Positions 16,286 to 24,507 of a DNA stretch of 32,867 bases are shown in pieces (the first letter of the stretch is position 1; each line of letters opens with the position of its first letter). Source of the stretch: an uncultured bacterium (GTDB taxonomy: Bacteria; Actinomycetota; Actinomycetes; S36-B12; CAIYMF01); contig CAIYMF010000316.1 of the NCBI GenBank assembly GCA_903927265.1, positions 1-32,867 on the forward strand, given 5' to 3'. Below the pieces are notes generated by a model. That model made no database searches and was not told where the DNA came from. It saw nothing but the letters and a program-made list of their open reading frames with translations. A program made the translations under genes and the position numbers.

Positions 16286-18142
16286 GTGAGCAGGAATGCC
16301 AGCGCGCCCCCGCCCGGGGCCACCGATCCGGCGGTGATTCGTAACTTCTGCATCATCGCTCACATTGACCACGGCAAGTCGACTCTGGCTGACCGCATGC
16401 TCCAGCTCACCGGCGTGGTCGATGGGCGGCACATGCGGGCCCAGTACCTCGACCGCATGGACATCGAGCGCGAGCGCGGCATCACCATCAAGAGCCAGGC
16501 GGTGCGTCTGCCGTACACGGCCTCCGACGGCGTGACGTATGTGCTCAACCTCATCGACACCCCCGGTCACGTCGACTTCACCTATGAGGTGTCGCGCAGT
16601 CTTGCTGCGTGCGAAGGGGCTGTGCTTCTGGTCGACGCAGCTCAGGGCATCGAGGCCCAGACCCTCGCGAACCTTTACTTGGCCCTCGAGAACGATTTGC
16701 AGATCATTCCGGTACTCAACAAGATCGATCTGCCGGCGGCGCAACCTGAAAAGTATGCGGCCGAATTGGCGCACATCATCGGCTGCGATCCGGCTGACAT
16801 TTTGAAAGTGAGTGCCAAGACAGGTGAAGGGGTCCGCGAACTTCTCGATGTCGTGGTGCAACTCGTACCCGCGCCCATCGGAGTCGCTGACGCACCCCTT
16901 CGTGCGCTGATCTTCGACTCGGTGTACGACACCTATCGCGGGGTTGTCACCTACGTGCGCGTCATTGATGGGCATGTGGCACCGCGTGAACGCATCGAGA
17001 TGATGAGTACGCGCGCACAACACGAGATCTTGGAAGTCGGCGTCATCTCACCCGACCCGGCACCATCGCTGGGGTTGGGTGTGGGAGAAGTGGGCTACCT
17101 CATCACCGGTGTGAAAGACGTGCGTCAGTCGCGCGTGGGTGACACAGTGACGACGTTGCACAAGGGAGCGACAGAAGCGCTCGGCGGGTACCGCGATCCC
17201 AAGCCGATGGTGTTCTCTGGGCTGTATCCCCTTGATGGGTCCGACTATCCCGAACTGCGCGATGCACTCGACAAGCTCAAGCTCAACGACGCGGCGTTGG
17301 TGTACGAACCCGAGACGTCGGCGGCGCTTGGGTTCGGATTCCGTTGTGGCTTCCTCGGTTTGCTGCACCTAGAAATCGTGCGCGAACGACTCGAACGCGA
17401 GTCGAATCTCGACCTCATCTCCACTGCGCCGAATGTGGTTTACCGCGTCCTGCTTGACGACGGGGGCGAGCAAGTTGTCACCAACCCGAGCGAATACCCC
17501 ACCGGAAAGATCGCGGAGGTCTTCGAGCCGATGGTGCGGGCCACGATTCTGGCTCCGAGTGAATTCGTGGGCACCGTGATGGAACTGTGCCAAACGCGCC
17601 GCGGTTCGCTGATGGGGATGGACTACCTCAGTGAAGACCGGGTCGAACTTCGCTACACGCTTCCACTGGCCGAGATCGTGTTCGACTTCTTTGACGCATT
17701 GAAGTCGCGCACCCGTGGGTATGCCTCGCTCGATTATGAAACGACGGGTGAGGAAGCCGCCGACCTCGTGAAGGTCGACATTTTGTTGCACGGAGATACG
17801 GTCGATGCTTTCAGCGCGATCGTGCACCGTGACAAGGCGTATGCGTACGGGGTGTCGATGACTGCCAAGCTCAAGGAACTCATTCCTCGTCAGCAGTTCG
17901 AAGTTCCTATTCAAGCGGCCATCGGTTCGCGCATCATCGCGCGCGAGAGCATTCGCGCGATTCGCAAGGACGTTCTGGCCAAGTGCTACGGCGGTGACAT
18001 CACCCGTAAGCGCAAGCTGCTAGAAAAGCAGAAGGAAGGCAAGAAGCGCATGAAGATGGTGGGTCGCGTCGAGGTGCCTCAAGAGGCCTTCATCGCCGCG
18101 CTGTCGTCAGATGGGGATGCTCCTGCCAAGGAGAAGAAGTGA
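16286..18142 (+). CDS. lepA: Elongation factor 4 (LepA), GTP-dependent ribosome factor
   Basis: A 618-residue translational GTPase that back-translocates or remodels stalled ribosomes. G1 is AHIDHGKS (25-32), the switch I stretch is [11 protein letters not shown]3 is DTPGH, and G4 is NKIDLP. The LepA-specific C-terminal domain ends in [27 protein letters not shown], which separates it from EF-G and BipA. GTG 16286 is taken as the start because it begins just before the conserved region. The stop overlaps the GTG start of the MOSC gene (GTGA). Confidence 0.97.
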   Translation: MSRNASAPPPGATDPAVIRNFCIIAHIDHGKSTLADRMLQLTGVVDGRHMRAQYLDRMDIERERGITIKSQAVRLPYTASDGVTYVLNLIDTPGHVDFTYEVSRSLAACEGAVLLVDAAQGIEAQTLANLYLALENDLQIIPVLNKIDLPAAQPEKYAAELAHIIGCDPADILKVSAKTGEGVRELLDVVVQLVPAPIGVADAPLRALIFDSVYDTYRGVVTYVRVIDGHVAPRERIEMMSTRAQHEILEVGVISPDPAPSLGLGVGEVGYLITGVKDVRQSRVGDTVTTLHKGATEALGGYRDPKPMVFSGLYPLDGSDYPELRDALDKLKLNDAALVYEPETSAALGFGFRCGFLGLLHLEIVRERLERESNLDLISTAPNVVYRVLLDDGGEQVVTNPSEYPTGKIAEVFEPMVRATILAPSEFVGTVMELCQTRRGSLMGMDYLSEDRVELRYTLPLAEIVFDFFDALKSRTRGYASLDYETTGEEAADLVKVDILLHGDTVDAFSAIVHRDKAYAYGVSMTAKLKELIPRQQFEVPIQAAIGSRIIARESIRAIRKDVLAKCYGGDITRKRKLLEKQKEGKKRMKMVGRVEVPQEAFIAALSSDGDAPAKEKK

Positions 18143-18789
18143 GCCCATCGGTCGTTGCCGTCTGCGTCGTGCACGCCGTCCGAGACGACCCGGGCGGCAA
18201 ACCCGGAGTCACGGCAATCGATAAGCGTCCAGTCTCGGGCCTGTGCGCGATTGGACTTGCCGGTGTGGCCGGTGATCACGTCGAGGCAGTCGACGTTCAT
18301 GGTGGCCGCGACCAGGCGGTCTACGCCTACGCACAGGAAGATCGCCAGCGCTGGGCTTGTGAACTCGGTCGCGATCTCGCCCCCGGATCGTTCGGCGAGA
18401 ACCTCGTCACCGTCGGCCTCGACGTCAACGGCGCGGTGATCGGTCAAACGTGGCGTGTCGGAACGGCATTACTGCAGGTCACAAGCCCGCGCATTCCGTG
18501 CGCGACATTTCAGCGTTGGCTCGGCGAGGAGCGCTGGGTGAAGAGATTCACCGAAGCGGGCCTTCCCGGCGCGTATCTGCGTGTGCTCGAGCCTGGAGAG
18601 GTCGCGGCCGGAGACAGCGTTGAGATCGTCGATACCCCGGGGCACGCAGTCACCATCGCTGATGCCTTCGCGGGCCGTCTCGCTGACCGCAACCGCCTTC
18701 GCCGGCTCTTGGCCGAGGGAGTTGACCTTCAGCCCACGTTGGTCGAGCGTCTACAGCGCGAACTCGCCGTTGGAAACAGCGACGCTTAG
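18139..18789 (+). CDS. MOSC domain protein (YiiM-like)
   Basis: A 216-residue MOSC-domain protein. MOSC domains bind molybdenum cofactor or related sulfur carriers, and YiiM-type members reduce N-hydroxylated compounds. Visible features are [23 protein letters not shown] (about 46-68), the SFGENL stretch near 83-88, and the conserved cysteine in PRIPC (Cys121) that ligates the cofactor. A short C-terminal helical tail follows the domain. It starts inside the lepA stop codon. Its stop overlaps the stop of the minus-strand lipoprotein gene at 18786-18789. The substrate cannot be told from the sequence. Confidence 0.88.
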   Translation: MSPSVVAVCVVHAVRDDPGGKPGVTAIDKRPVSGLCAIGLAGVAGDHVEAVDVHGGRDQAVYAYAQEDRQRWACELGRDLAPGSFGENLVTVGLDVNGAVIGQTWRVGTALLQVTSPRIPCATFQRWLGEERWVKRFTEAGLPGAYLRVLEPGEVAAGDSVEIVDTPGHAVTIADAFAGRLADRNRLRRLLAEGVDLQPTLVERLQRELAVGNSDA

Positions 18790-19295
18790 TTCGACGCAGG
18801 CATCACGTTGAGGATGACGGCGGTCTTGCCTGCCTCAACTGACTCGATCAAGCCGACCTGCCACTTTGAATTGCTGAGCTGCCATACGCCACCGGCGTTC
18901 GGGCTGGCGCTGCCGCCGAACTGGCTGTCGACTTTGAAACCGGCCGCCTTCAACGTGTCGATGTAGTCGTTGACTGACTGGCTCTGGTCGCCGTCCTCGG
19001 TGAACGTCACCGTGTAGGCGTCCTTGCCGTCGACCTGCGTCTTGGCGCTGGCGCCGATCGTGAAGCCAGGCGGCGTGGCGACGTCGCTCGGGAACCCGTC
19101 GGGAAGCTTGTCGGAGCCGACCACGATCGATCCAGCGCTGTCAGAGATCGAGATGGCGCCGGAGGGGTTGATGCTCACTGCCTCGCCGCCAGGAGTCGTG
19201 AGGGGAGCGCTCGAGCCACAGGCGGCGAGGAAGAGAACGCTCGCCAGAGACACCGCGCCGACTGCGGCAGTAATCGAGCGAGTCCGAGTGTTCAT
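18786..19295 (-). CDS. Putative lipoprotein of unknown function
   Basis: A 169-residue exported lipoprotein. The signal peptide has basic residues, a hydrophobic core and lipobox LAAC near residues 23-26. A Gly/Ser/Thr-rich linker follows, then a region DGFPSDVATPPGF and SQSVNDYIDTLKAAGFKVDSQF, which reads like a small alpha/beta domain seen in many actinobacterial secreted proteins. No named family is recognised. AAGGGG lies 9 nt upstream of the ATG, so this gene uses a ribosome-binding site. It diverges from the acyl-CoA ligase gene across a 267-nt region with unusual repeats. Confidence 0.78.
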   Translation of the reverse strand: MNTRTRSITAAVGAVSLASVLFLAACGSSAPLTTPGGEAVSINPSGAISISDSAGSIVVGSDKLPDGFPSDVATPPGFTIGASAKTQVDGKDAYTVTFTEDGDQSQSVNDYIDTLKAAGFKVDSQFGGSASPNAGGVWQLSNSKWQVGLIESVEAGKTAVILNVMPASN

Positions 19296-19333
19296 GGTGT
19301 TGATCCCCTTCGTCGCGCTGCCTTGGCGTCTCT

Positions 19334-19339
19334 AGCCTA
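19334..19339 (-). promoter_or_regulatory. -10 box TAGGCT for the lipoprotein gene
   Basis: On the minus strand TAGGCT stands 38 nt before the ATG. The transcript would start near 19327, with a leader of about 32 nt that carries the AAGGGG ribosome-binding site. Confidence 0.4.
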
Positions 19340-19426
19340 GGTCCATACCCCGAGTGAAACCCAGATGAGCAGCCAATTTCCACCCATCTGTCATCTGGCG
19401 AACACTCCACTGATCCCTCGCCCGTC

Positions 19427-19493
19427 CCTGCGAGTCCATCACTTAGGCGGCTCAAGTCGGGCCATTGAGCCGCCTAAGTGATGGACTCGCGGG
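19427..19493. repeat. Long near-perfect inverted repeat (29-bp stem, 9-nt loop)
   Basis: Positions 19430-19455 and 19465-19490 are perfect reverse complements over 26 bp. The pairing extends to 19427 and 19493 with one G-T wobble. The loop is GTCGGGCCA. It lies between two divergent genes, so it cannot terminate either, and no T-run follows on either strand. The stem is far longer than the other hairpins here. It may be a cruciform or structured RNA, a palindromic mobile remnant, or a protein-binding site. Confidence 0.85.
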
Positions 19494-19522
19494 AATGTGG
19501 GGCGTTTGGTTTGGCTGTGATG

Positions 19523-19553
19523 TGGACAGGGACGGTAGGCCCCGTCGTAGAGT
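19523..19553 (+). promoter_or_regulatory. Promoter of the acyl-CoA ligase gene (-35 TGGACA, -10 TAGAGT)
   Basis: TGGACA (19523-19528) and TAGAGT (19548-19553) are separated by 19 nt. Transcription would begin near 19560. The ATG at 19563 would then be nearly leaderless. The ATG at 19605 would have a 45-nt leader with GGAGG at 19593-19597. Confidence 0.5.
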
Positions 19554-19604
19554 GAAGGCCACATGAACGGTGGGAATGACCCGCCCGTCCCTGGAGGCAG
19601 CACT

Positions 19605-21416
19605 ATGGCAAGCACCGCCGGATCGCTCACCGCACCGTATTCGACTCCCGCGTCAAGCGTGGGCCAACTGTTCCTCGACCGGGTGGCCAAGAGCGCCGAC
19701 GCCGAGGCGTTCCGGGGTCCAGCCGACGGTGGTGGGTGGCGGTCATGGACGTGGAAGCAAGCGGGTGACGAGGTCACAGCCCTCGCGGCGGGTCTGCTCT
19801 CGCTCGGTCTGACCATCGAAGACCGGGTGGCGATCTCGAGCAACACGCGCGTCGAGTGGATCCTCGCCGACCTCGCCATCATGTGCGCCGGCGGTGCCAA
19901 CACCACCGTGTACCCCAGCACCAGTCGCGAGGATGTTGCGTTCATTCTCGGCGACTCAGGTAGCCGCTTCCTGTTCGCCGAAAATGAGGCGCAGGTCGCT
20001 AAGGTGCGCGACAACGGAGTGTCCATCGAGAAGGTCATCGTGATCGACGGCTCCGGCGATGGCGATTGGGTGATCTCGTGGGAGGCACTCATCGAGCGCG
20101 GACGTCAGCACCTCGCTGACAACCCCGATGCAGTGACGCAGGCAGTGAACGCCACCGGGCCCGACAATCTCGCGACCCTGATCTACACCTCCGGCACTAC
20201 CGGCAAGCCCAAGGGCGTCGAACTGCCGCACCGCTGCTGGACCTACGAAGGCGCGGCTATCGAGTCCACCGGAATCCTGCGTCCCGACGACGTGCAGTTC
20301 CTCTGGCTTCCGCTCGCGCACTCGTTCGGAAAAGTGTTGCTCTGCGCCCAGTTGCAGATCGGCTTCTTGAGTGCCGTCGACGGTCGCGTCGACCAGATCG
20401 TCAACAACCTCCCTCAGATTCAGCCCACCTTCATGGCGGGCGTTCCGCGCATCTTCGAAAAGGTCTACGCGGGAGTGGCCGCGAGCGCGGCGGCAGATGG
20501 TGGCGCGAAGGCCAAGATCTTTGAATGGGCCTTCAAGGTCGGAAAGAAGTACCAGGCCGAGAAGCTTGCGGGTGGTTCCCCTTCCGCGCTGAAGTACAAC
20601 ATCGCGAACAAACTCGTGTTCTCCAAGATCCAGGAGCGTATGGGTGGCCGCATCCGGTACTTCGTCTCCGGTTCGGCGGCACTCTCGCCTGAGATCGCCG
20701 AGTGGTTCAACGCTGCGGGTCTGCCCATTCTTGAGGGTTACGGGCTCACCGAAACCTCGGCGGCAACCTGCTTGATGCGCCCCGAGCGCATCAAGTTCCG
20801 CACCTGTGGCGAACCGTTCGCCGGAACCGAATTGAAGATCGCAGAAGACGGCGAGATCTTGGTTCGCGGACCGGGCGTCATGCGTGGATACCGCAACCTG
20901 CCCGACGCTACGGCCGAGGTCATGTTGGCGGATGGTTGGTTTGCCACGGGCGACGTCGGCGAGATCGACGACCTCGGCCGCCTGCGCATTACCGACCGTA
21001 AGAAGGACCTAGTCAAGACCTCGGGCGGCAAGTACATCGCACCGAGTGCCATTGAGAGCCAGTTCAAGGCCCTGTGCCCCATCGCCAGCAACATGGTGGT
21101 GCACGTCGAAGGCCGCAATTTTGCCTCGGCTCTCATCACCCTCGACCCCGACGCGCTCGCCAAGTTTGGTGCCGCAGCAGGCCTGCCGGCTGACTTTGCG
21201 GCGGCCTCGCAGTCAGATGTGGTGCGCGCTGAGGTGCAGAAGGCAGTGGACCAACTCAACGCAGGCTTGAACAAGTGGGAGACGATCAAGAAGTTCACCA
21301 TTCTCGACCACGACTTCTCGATTGAAGACGGCGAACTGACCCCCAGTTTGAAGGTCAAGCGCAAGGTCGTTGAAGGCAAATACGCCGACGTACTCAACGC
21401 GATGTACTCGAGCTGA
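19605..21416 (+). CDS. Long-chain fatty acid-CoA ligase (FadD15-like)
   Basis: An AMP-forming acyl-CoA synthetase of 603 residues. It would activate a fatty acid with ATP to an acyl-adenylate and then to acyl-CoA. The P-loop motif is LIYTSGTTGKPKGVELPHR. Later come the A5 motif EGYGLTETSA, the hinge motif GWFATGDVGEIDDLGRLRITDRKKDLVKTSGGKYIAP and a C-terminal lysine region (SLKVKRK). The last matches the FadD15/LC-FACS group rather than medium-chain or peptide-synthetase-type enzymes. ATG 19605 is chosen because GGAGG lies 7 nt before it. An in-frame ATG at 19563 would add 14 Gly/Pro-rich residues. The stop overlaps the hemW start (TGATG). The upstream 267 nt are unusually rich in repeats, hinting at regulation of fatty-acid use. 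Confidence 0.92.
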   Translation: MASTAGSLTAPYSTPASSVGQLFLDRVAKSADAEAFRGPADGGGWRSWTWKQAGDEVTALAAGLLSLGLTIEDRVAISSNTRVEWILADLAIMCAGGANTTVYPSTSREDVAFILGDSGSRFLFAENEAQVAKVRDNGVSIEKVIVIDGSGDGDWVISWEALIERGRQHLADNPDAVTQAVNATGPDNLATLIYTSGTTGKPKGVELPHRCWTYEGAAIESTGILRPDDVQFLWLPLAHSFGKVLLCAQLQIGFLSAVDGRVDQIVNNLPQIQPTFMAGVPRIFEKVYAGVAASAAADGGAKAKIFEWAFKVGKKYQAEKLAGGSPSALKYNIANKLVFSKIQERMGGRIRYFVSGSAALSPEIAEWFNAAGLPILEGYGLTETSAATCLMRPERIKFRTCGEPFAGTELKIAEDGEILVRGPGVMRGYRNLPDATAEVMLADGWFATGDVGEIDDLGRLRITDRKKDLVKTSGGKYIAPSAIESQFKALCPIASNMVVHVEGRNFASALITLDPDALAKFGAAAGLPADFAAASQSDVVRAEVQKAVDQLNAGLNKWETIKKFTILDHDFSIEDGELTPSLKVKRKVVEGKYADVLNAMYSS

Positions 21417-22624
21417 TGTCACCGGGACCGCTGCCCGAGGGTGAGCCGGTTCCATCGGACGGATCGCTTCCCCGCGGGATTGCTGTGGGGAAGCGCCCGC
21501 TGTCGTTCTATGTACACGTTCCGTTCTGCGCGTCCCGGTGTGGCTACTGCGACTTCAATACCTACACCGCCGATGAGCTCGGCGATGGTGTCACGCGTGC
21601 TGCCTTCGCCGACGATGTGATTGCCGAGATTGCGTGGGCACGACGAGTTCTCGGCGATTCGGAATTGCCGGTGCAGACGGTGTTCTTCGGTGGTGGAACC
21701 CCTACGCTGCTGCCACCAGAGGATCTGGCCCGCATCCTGGCTGCCATTGATGGCGAGTTCGGTCTTGCCGCCGATGCCGAAGTGACGACCGAGGCCAACC
21801 CTGATTCGGTCGATGCAGGTTCGCTCGCGCAATTGCGTGACGCTGGATTCACGCGCATGTCGTTCGGAATGCAAAGTGCTGTTCCTCATGTTCTGGCCGT
21901 ACTTGAGCGAACCCACACCTCAGGCCGTTCTGTTGACGCAGTCCAGTGGGCCAGGCGCGCCGGATTCGAGCACGTCAGCCTTGACCTCATCTACGGAACG
22001 CCGGGGGAGTCGATCGACGACTGGCGCATATCGGTGCAAGCGGCGGTCGCGGCCGATGTCGATCATGTGTCGGCCTACGCGCTCGTGGTGGAAGACGGCA
22101 CTCGACTTGCGGCGAGGGTGCGTCGCGGCGAGATGTCCGCACCCGATGACGATGACGCTGCCGAGCGATACGAAGTGGCCGAGGCCTTGCTGTCAGCGGC
22201 CGGCTTCGACTGGTACGAAGTGTCCAATTGGGCCAAGACTGGTGGGCAGTGCCGTCACAACCTCGCGTACTGGCGAGGGGATGACTGGTGGGGCGTGGGT
22301 CCGGGCGCGCATTCGCACATCGATGGCGTGCGCTGGTGGAATGTGCGCCATCCAGCCGAATACGCCCGTCGGGTACGTGCGGGAGTTTCGCCGGGGGCAG
22401 GGCGCGAAGTTCTCACGCAAGCCGATCGCGAGGTAGAAGCGTTGCTGTTGGGCATACGCCTGCGTGAAGGCATCTCCCTGTCGACTCTGCATGGGGGCAT
22501 GAGCGGCATCGCGGAACTGGTGGCCGATGGACTGGTCGACGGCGATGAAGCCGCGCGCGGGCGACTTGAACTCACACTTCGAGGACGACTGCTCGCCGAT
22601 CGGGTCGTGCACGCGTTGACCTAG
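21416..22624 (+). CDS. hemW: HemW-like radical SAM protein (heme chaperone / CPO-like)
   Basis: A 402-residue radical SAM protein. The [4Fe-4S] motif is CASRCGYC (Cys38, Cys42, Cys45), followed by DFNTYTADEL. The stretches FFGGGTPTLLP, EANPDS, RMSFGMQS and DLIYGTPGES, and the C-terminal HemN/HemW domain with GVGPGAHSHIDGVRWWN, are typical of HemW. HemW inserts or carries heme and lacks true coproporphyrinogen oxidase activity. Older annotations call it HemN. It overlaps the acyl-CoA ligase by one base. In other actinobacteria hemW also lies between lepA and hrcA. A strong hairpin follows the stop. Confidence 0.93.
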   Translation: MSPGPLPEGEPVPSDGSLPRGIAVGKRPLSFYVHVPFCASRCGYCDFNTYTADELGDGVTRAAFADDVIAEIAWARRVLGDSELPVQTVFFGGGTPTLLPPEDLARILAAIDGEFGLAADAEVTTEANPDSVDAGSLAQLRDAGFTRMSFGMQSAVPHVLAVLERTHTSGRSVDAVQWARRAGFEHVSLDLIYGTPGESIDDWRISVQAAVAADVDHVSAYALVVEDGTRLAARVRRGEMSAPDDDDAAERYEVAEALLSAAGFDWYEVSNWAKTGGQCRHNLAYWRGDDWWGVGPGAHSHIDGVRWWNVRHPAEYARRVRAGVSPGAGREVLTQADREVEALLLGIRLREGISLSTLHGGMSGIAELVADGLVDGDEAARGRLELTLRGRLLADRVVHALT

Positions 22625-22636
22625 GACGTGAGAACG

Positions 22637-22674
22637 CAGAGAGCCCGCCCCGACGAATCGGGGCGGGCTCTCTG
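22637..22674. terminator. Strong 17-bp hairpin between convergent hemW and RDD genes
   Basis: Arms 22637-22653 and 22658-22674 are perfectly complementary with a CGAA loop. The stem is extremely GC-rich and no T-run follows on either strand. Placed between two convergent genes, it probably acts as a bidirectional terminator of the T-less type common in actinobacteria. Confidence 0.75.
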
Positions 22675-22702
22675 GGGGATGTCAATCGTCGCGAGCGAGT
22701 TT

Positions 22703-23263
22703 CTACTTGGTCGGCAGCACAATCGCGCCGGTTGCCTTGTCGGAGATCAGGCACTGACGCTTGGAATCCCACAGCGGCCAAAGAACACCGATGTAGCAGA
22801 TCCAGAAGTCAACGCCCAACAGAATCTGACGCAGCAGGTTCACGCCGAAGCCGAGGGGTTCACCCGTAGCTTCCTTCACGGCCTTGGTACCAGCGACGCC
22901 CATACCGATGGACGAGCCGGTGGTGCCCATCTTCCAGACCCGGTTCCAGAGCCAGTACACGAGAGTGAGCAGCAGGCACAGGATGCCGATGAATAGGGCA
23001 GCGCCCGACGCACCTTGTGTGGAGGTGCACGAAACACCGGCCTCGGTGGTCACACAGTCGGCGTTCGACATTGAACCTGCGAAAAGGATTCCGTAGCCAA
23101 TTCCACCCAGGATGGCGGCGGGAATGTAATCGATGATGTAGGCAATAACTCGCTTGCCCCAACTGGCGTAGGCGGCGGGGTTCGGTGCCGCACCGTAACC
23201 GGCGGCCGGCGGGGGCGGGGGCGCGGCCGGCGGGGGCGGGGGCGGGGGCGGTATGTCAGACAT
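22703..23263 (-). CDS. RDD family membrane protein with polyproline N-terminus
   Basis: A 186-residue protein. Residues 1-30 are almost entirely Pro and Ala, followed by the RDD domain with ASWGKRVIAYIIDYIPAAIL (Arg and Asp of the RDD signature) and three or four hydrophobic segments. A loop with two Cys residues (ADC...VSC, near 68-78) probably faces outside. The family is broadly distributed and its transport role is unproven. GGAGGA precedes the ATG by 4 nt. A possible -10 box (TACGTT) lies at 23317-23322 on the minus strand. The proline tract comes from G-run repeats in the DNA and may vary in length between strains. Confidence 0.85.
   Translation of the reverse strand: MSDIPPPPPPPPAAPPPPPAAGYGAAPNPAAYASWGKRVIAYIIDYIPAAILGGIGYGILFAGSMSNADCVTTEAGVSCTSTQGASGAALFIGILCLLLTLVYWLWNRVWKMGTTGSSIGMGVAGTKAVKEATGEPLGFGVNLLRQILLGVDFWICYIGVLWPLWDSKRQCLISDKATGAIVLPTK
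23211..23248. repeat. Five G5 runs in the RDD gene start (G-quadruplex-prone repeat)
   Basis: On the plus strand, runs of five G occur at 211-215, 217-221, 232-236, 238-242 and 244-248 (of 23xxx), mostly one C apart. A GCCGGC-containing unit is duplicated. On the minus strand these encode the polyproline head of the RDD protein. Such a tract can fold as a G-quadruplex and is prone to slippage. Confidence 0.7.
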
Positions 23264-23414
23264 GATTCCTCCGGGCTGGGTGTCGTAGTCGGTCGCGTGG
23301 GCGACCGTCTGTGAGAAACGTACCGCTTGAGGCCGGTTGCATGGGGAAAACCGGCTGCGAAGTCACCTCAAACCGCCCGGACGGACGCAGTCTGCGCAAT
23401 GTCACCCACCCACG

Positions 23415-23446
23415 TAGACTTGGCAGTCGGAGCGGCTGAGTGCCAA
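23415..23446 (+). promoter_or_regulatory. hrcA promoter (-10 TAGACT) with CIRCE operator
   Basis: TAGACT at 23415-23420 is the -10 box. Overlapping its last base, TTGGCAGTC (23420-23428), nine bases, then GAGTGCCAA (23438-23446) match the CIRCE form TTAGCACTC-N9-GAGTGCTAA. The half-sites are mutually inverted with a single mismatch, and the 9-nt spacing is exact. HrcA bound here would cover the transcription start. This implies heat-shock autoregulation of the hrcA-dnaJ transcript. Confidence 0.8.
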
Positions 23447-23487
23447 TCCGGGCATCCGTGGGGTGCCATCGAGCGCTGGGAGTCTGC

Positions 23488-24507
23488 ATGACCGACGATC
23501 GTCGACTGGCGGTGCTACGCGCCATCGTCGAGGACTTCGTTGCCACGCGTGAGCCCGTGGGTTCCAAAGCGCTTGTCGACCGGCACCAACTCGGTGTCTC
23601 GCCCGCCACCGTGCGCAATGACATGGCGGTCTTGGAAGAAGAGGGCTACATCGCCGCACCGCACACCAGTGCCGGTCGTATTCCCACTGACAAGGGCTAC
23701 CGCCTATTCGTGGATCGACTTGCCTCCGTCAAGCCACTGAGCGCTGCCGAACGTCGGGCCATCGCTTCCTTCCTCGACGATGCCGTCGACCTCGACGACG
23801 TCATGCAGCGCACGGTTCGGTTGCTGGCGCAACTCACTCACCAGGTGGCGCTCATTCAGTACCCCTCGCTCACCCGTTCTGCTGTCCGCCATGTCGAATT
23901 GGTGCCGCTGAGTTCGACTCGATTGCTGATGGTGCTCATCGCTGACACCGGGCGGGTTGAACAGCGCATGCTCGATACTGCCACTGCCTTCGATGAGCAA
24001 TTCGTTTCTGAAGTGCGTGCGCACCTTAACTCTGCCGTCGATGGTCAGCGATTCGCCGATGTGCCAGCACGTGTTGCCGAACTACCCTCCTCGTTCCCCG
24101 AAAGCAGCCGCTCCAATGTTGCCGTCATCGTTGCCACTCTCCTCGAGTCAGTCATCGAGCGACCCGATGAGCGCATCGTGCTGAGCGGCACAGCCAACCT
24201 CACCAAGTTCGGTGCCGACTTCACGCGCTCGGTATTGCCCGTACTTGAAGCGTTGGAAGAGCACGTGGTGCTCCTCAACCTCTTGGGTCAGGCGACGTCC
24301 TCCGACACCCTCACGGTCACCATCGGTCACGAGAACAGCCTTGAATCACTGTCTGCGACCTCGGTCGTGTCGATCGGCTACGGAGGCGGCGGTGACGCCC
24401 TCGCCCAACTCGGCGTTGTTGGCCCAACTCACATGGACTACCCCGGAACAATGGCGTCGGTGCGCGCAGTCTCGCGCTACGTCGGACGAATTCTGGCGGA
24501 GGGCTGA
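23488..24507 (+). CDS. hrcA: Heat-inducible transcription repressor HrcA
   Basis: A 339-residue repressor of class I heat-shock genes that binds CIRCE sites. The N-terminal winged-helix region holds the signature [32 protein letters not shown] and then [18 protein letters not shown] (within residues 22-75). The GAF-like and HrcA C-terminal region follow to the end, including the family's IGHEN and SIGYG-like stretches near 275-300. The ATG at 23488 is preferred because the family N-terminus begins there and GGGAG lies 5 nt upstream. An upstream in-frame GTG at 23440 would fall inside the operator. Its stop overlaps the dnaJ start (TGATG). A CIRCE-like operator sits directly upstream. Confidence 0.95.
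   Translation: MTDDRRLAVLRAIVEDFVATREPVGSKALVDRHQLGVSPATVRNDMAVLEEEGYIAAPHTSAGRIPTDKGYRLFVDRLASVKPLSAAERRAIASFLDDAVDLDDVMQRTVRLLAQLTHQVALIQYPSLTRSAVRHVELVPLSSTRLLMVLIADTGRVEQRMLDTATAFDEQFVSEVRAHLNSAVDGQRFADVPARVAELPSSFPESSRSNVAVIVATLLESVIERPDERIVLSGTANLTKFGADFTRSVLPVLEALEEHVVLLNLLGQATSSDTLTVTIGHENSLESLSATSVVSIGYGGGGDALAQLGVVGPTHMDYPGTMASVRAVSRYVGRILAEG

Larger units (their letters stand above)
19419..19593. repeat. Repeated CGCCCGTCCCTG 12-mers flanking the fadD promoter
   Basis: CGCCCGTCCCTG occurs at 19419-19430 and again at 19582-19593. Nine bases of its inverse (CAGGGACGG) lie at 19527-19535, overlapping the likely -35 region. The first copy abuts the long hairpin and the last abuts the ribosome-binding site of the acyl-CoA ligase gene. 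Three copies around one promoter look like operator sites. Confidence 0.55.

Noticed and set aside
16082-17023. The long upstream extension of the rpsT frame (400 codons in total)
   Set aside because: It runs antisense through lepA. The S20 family N-terminus, the GTG with AAGGGA before it and the -10 box place the true start at 16081.
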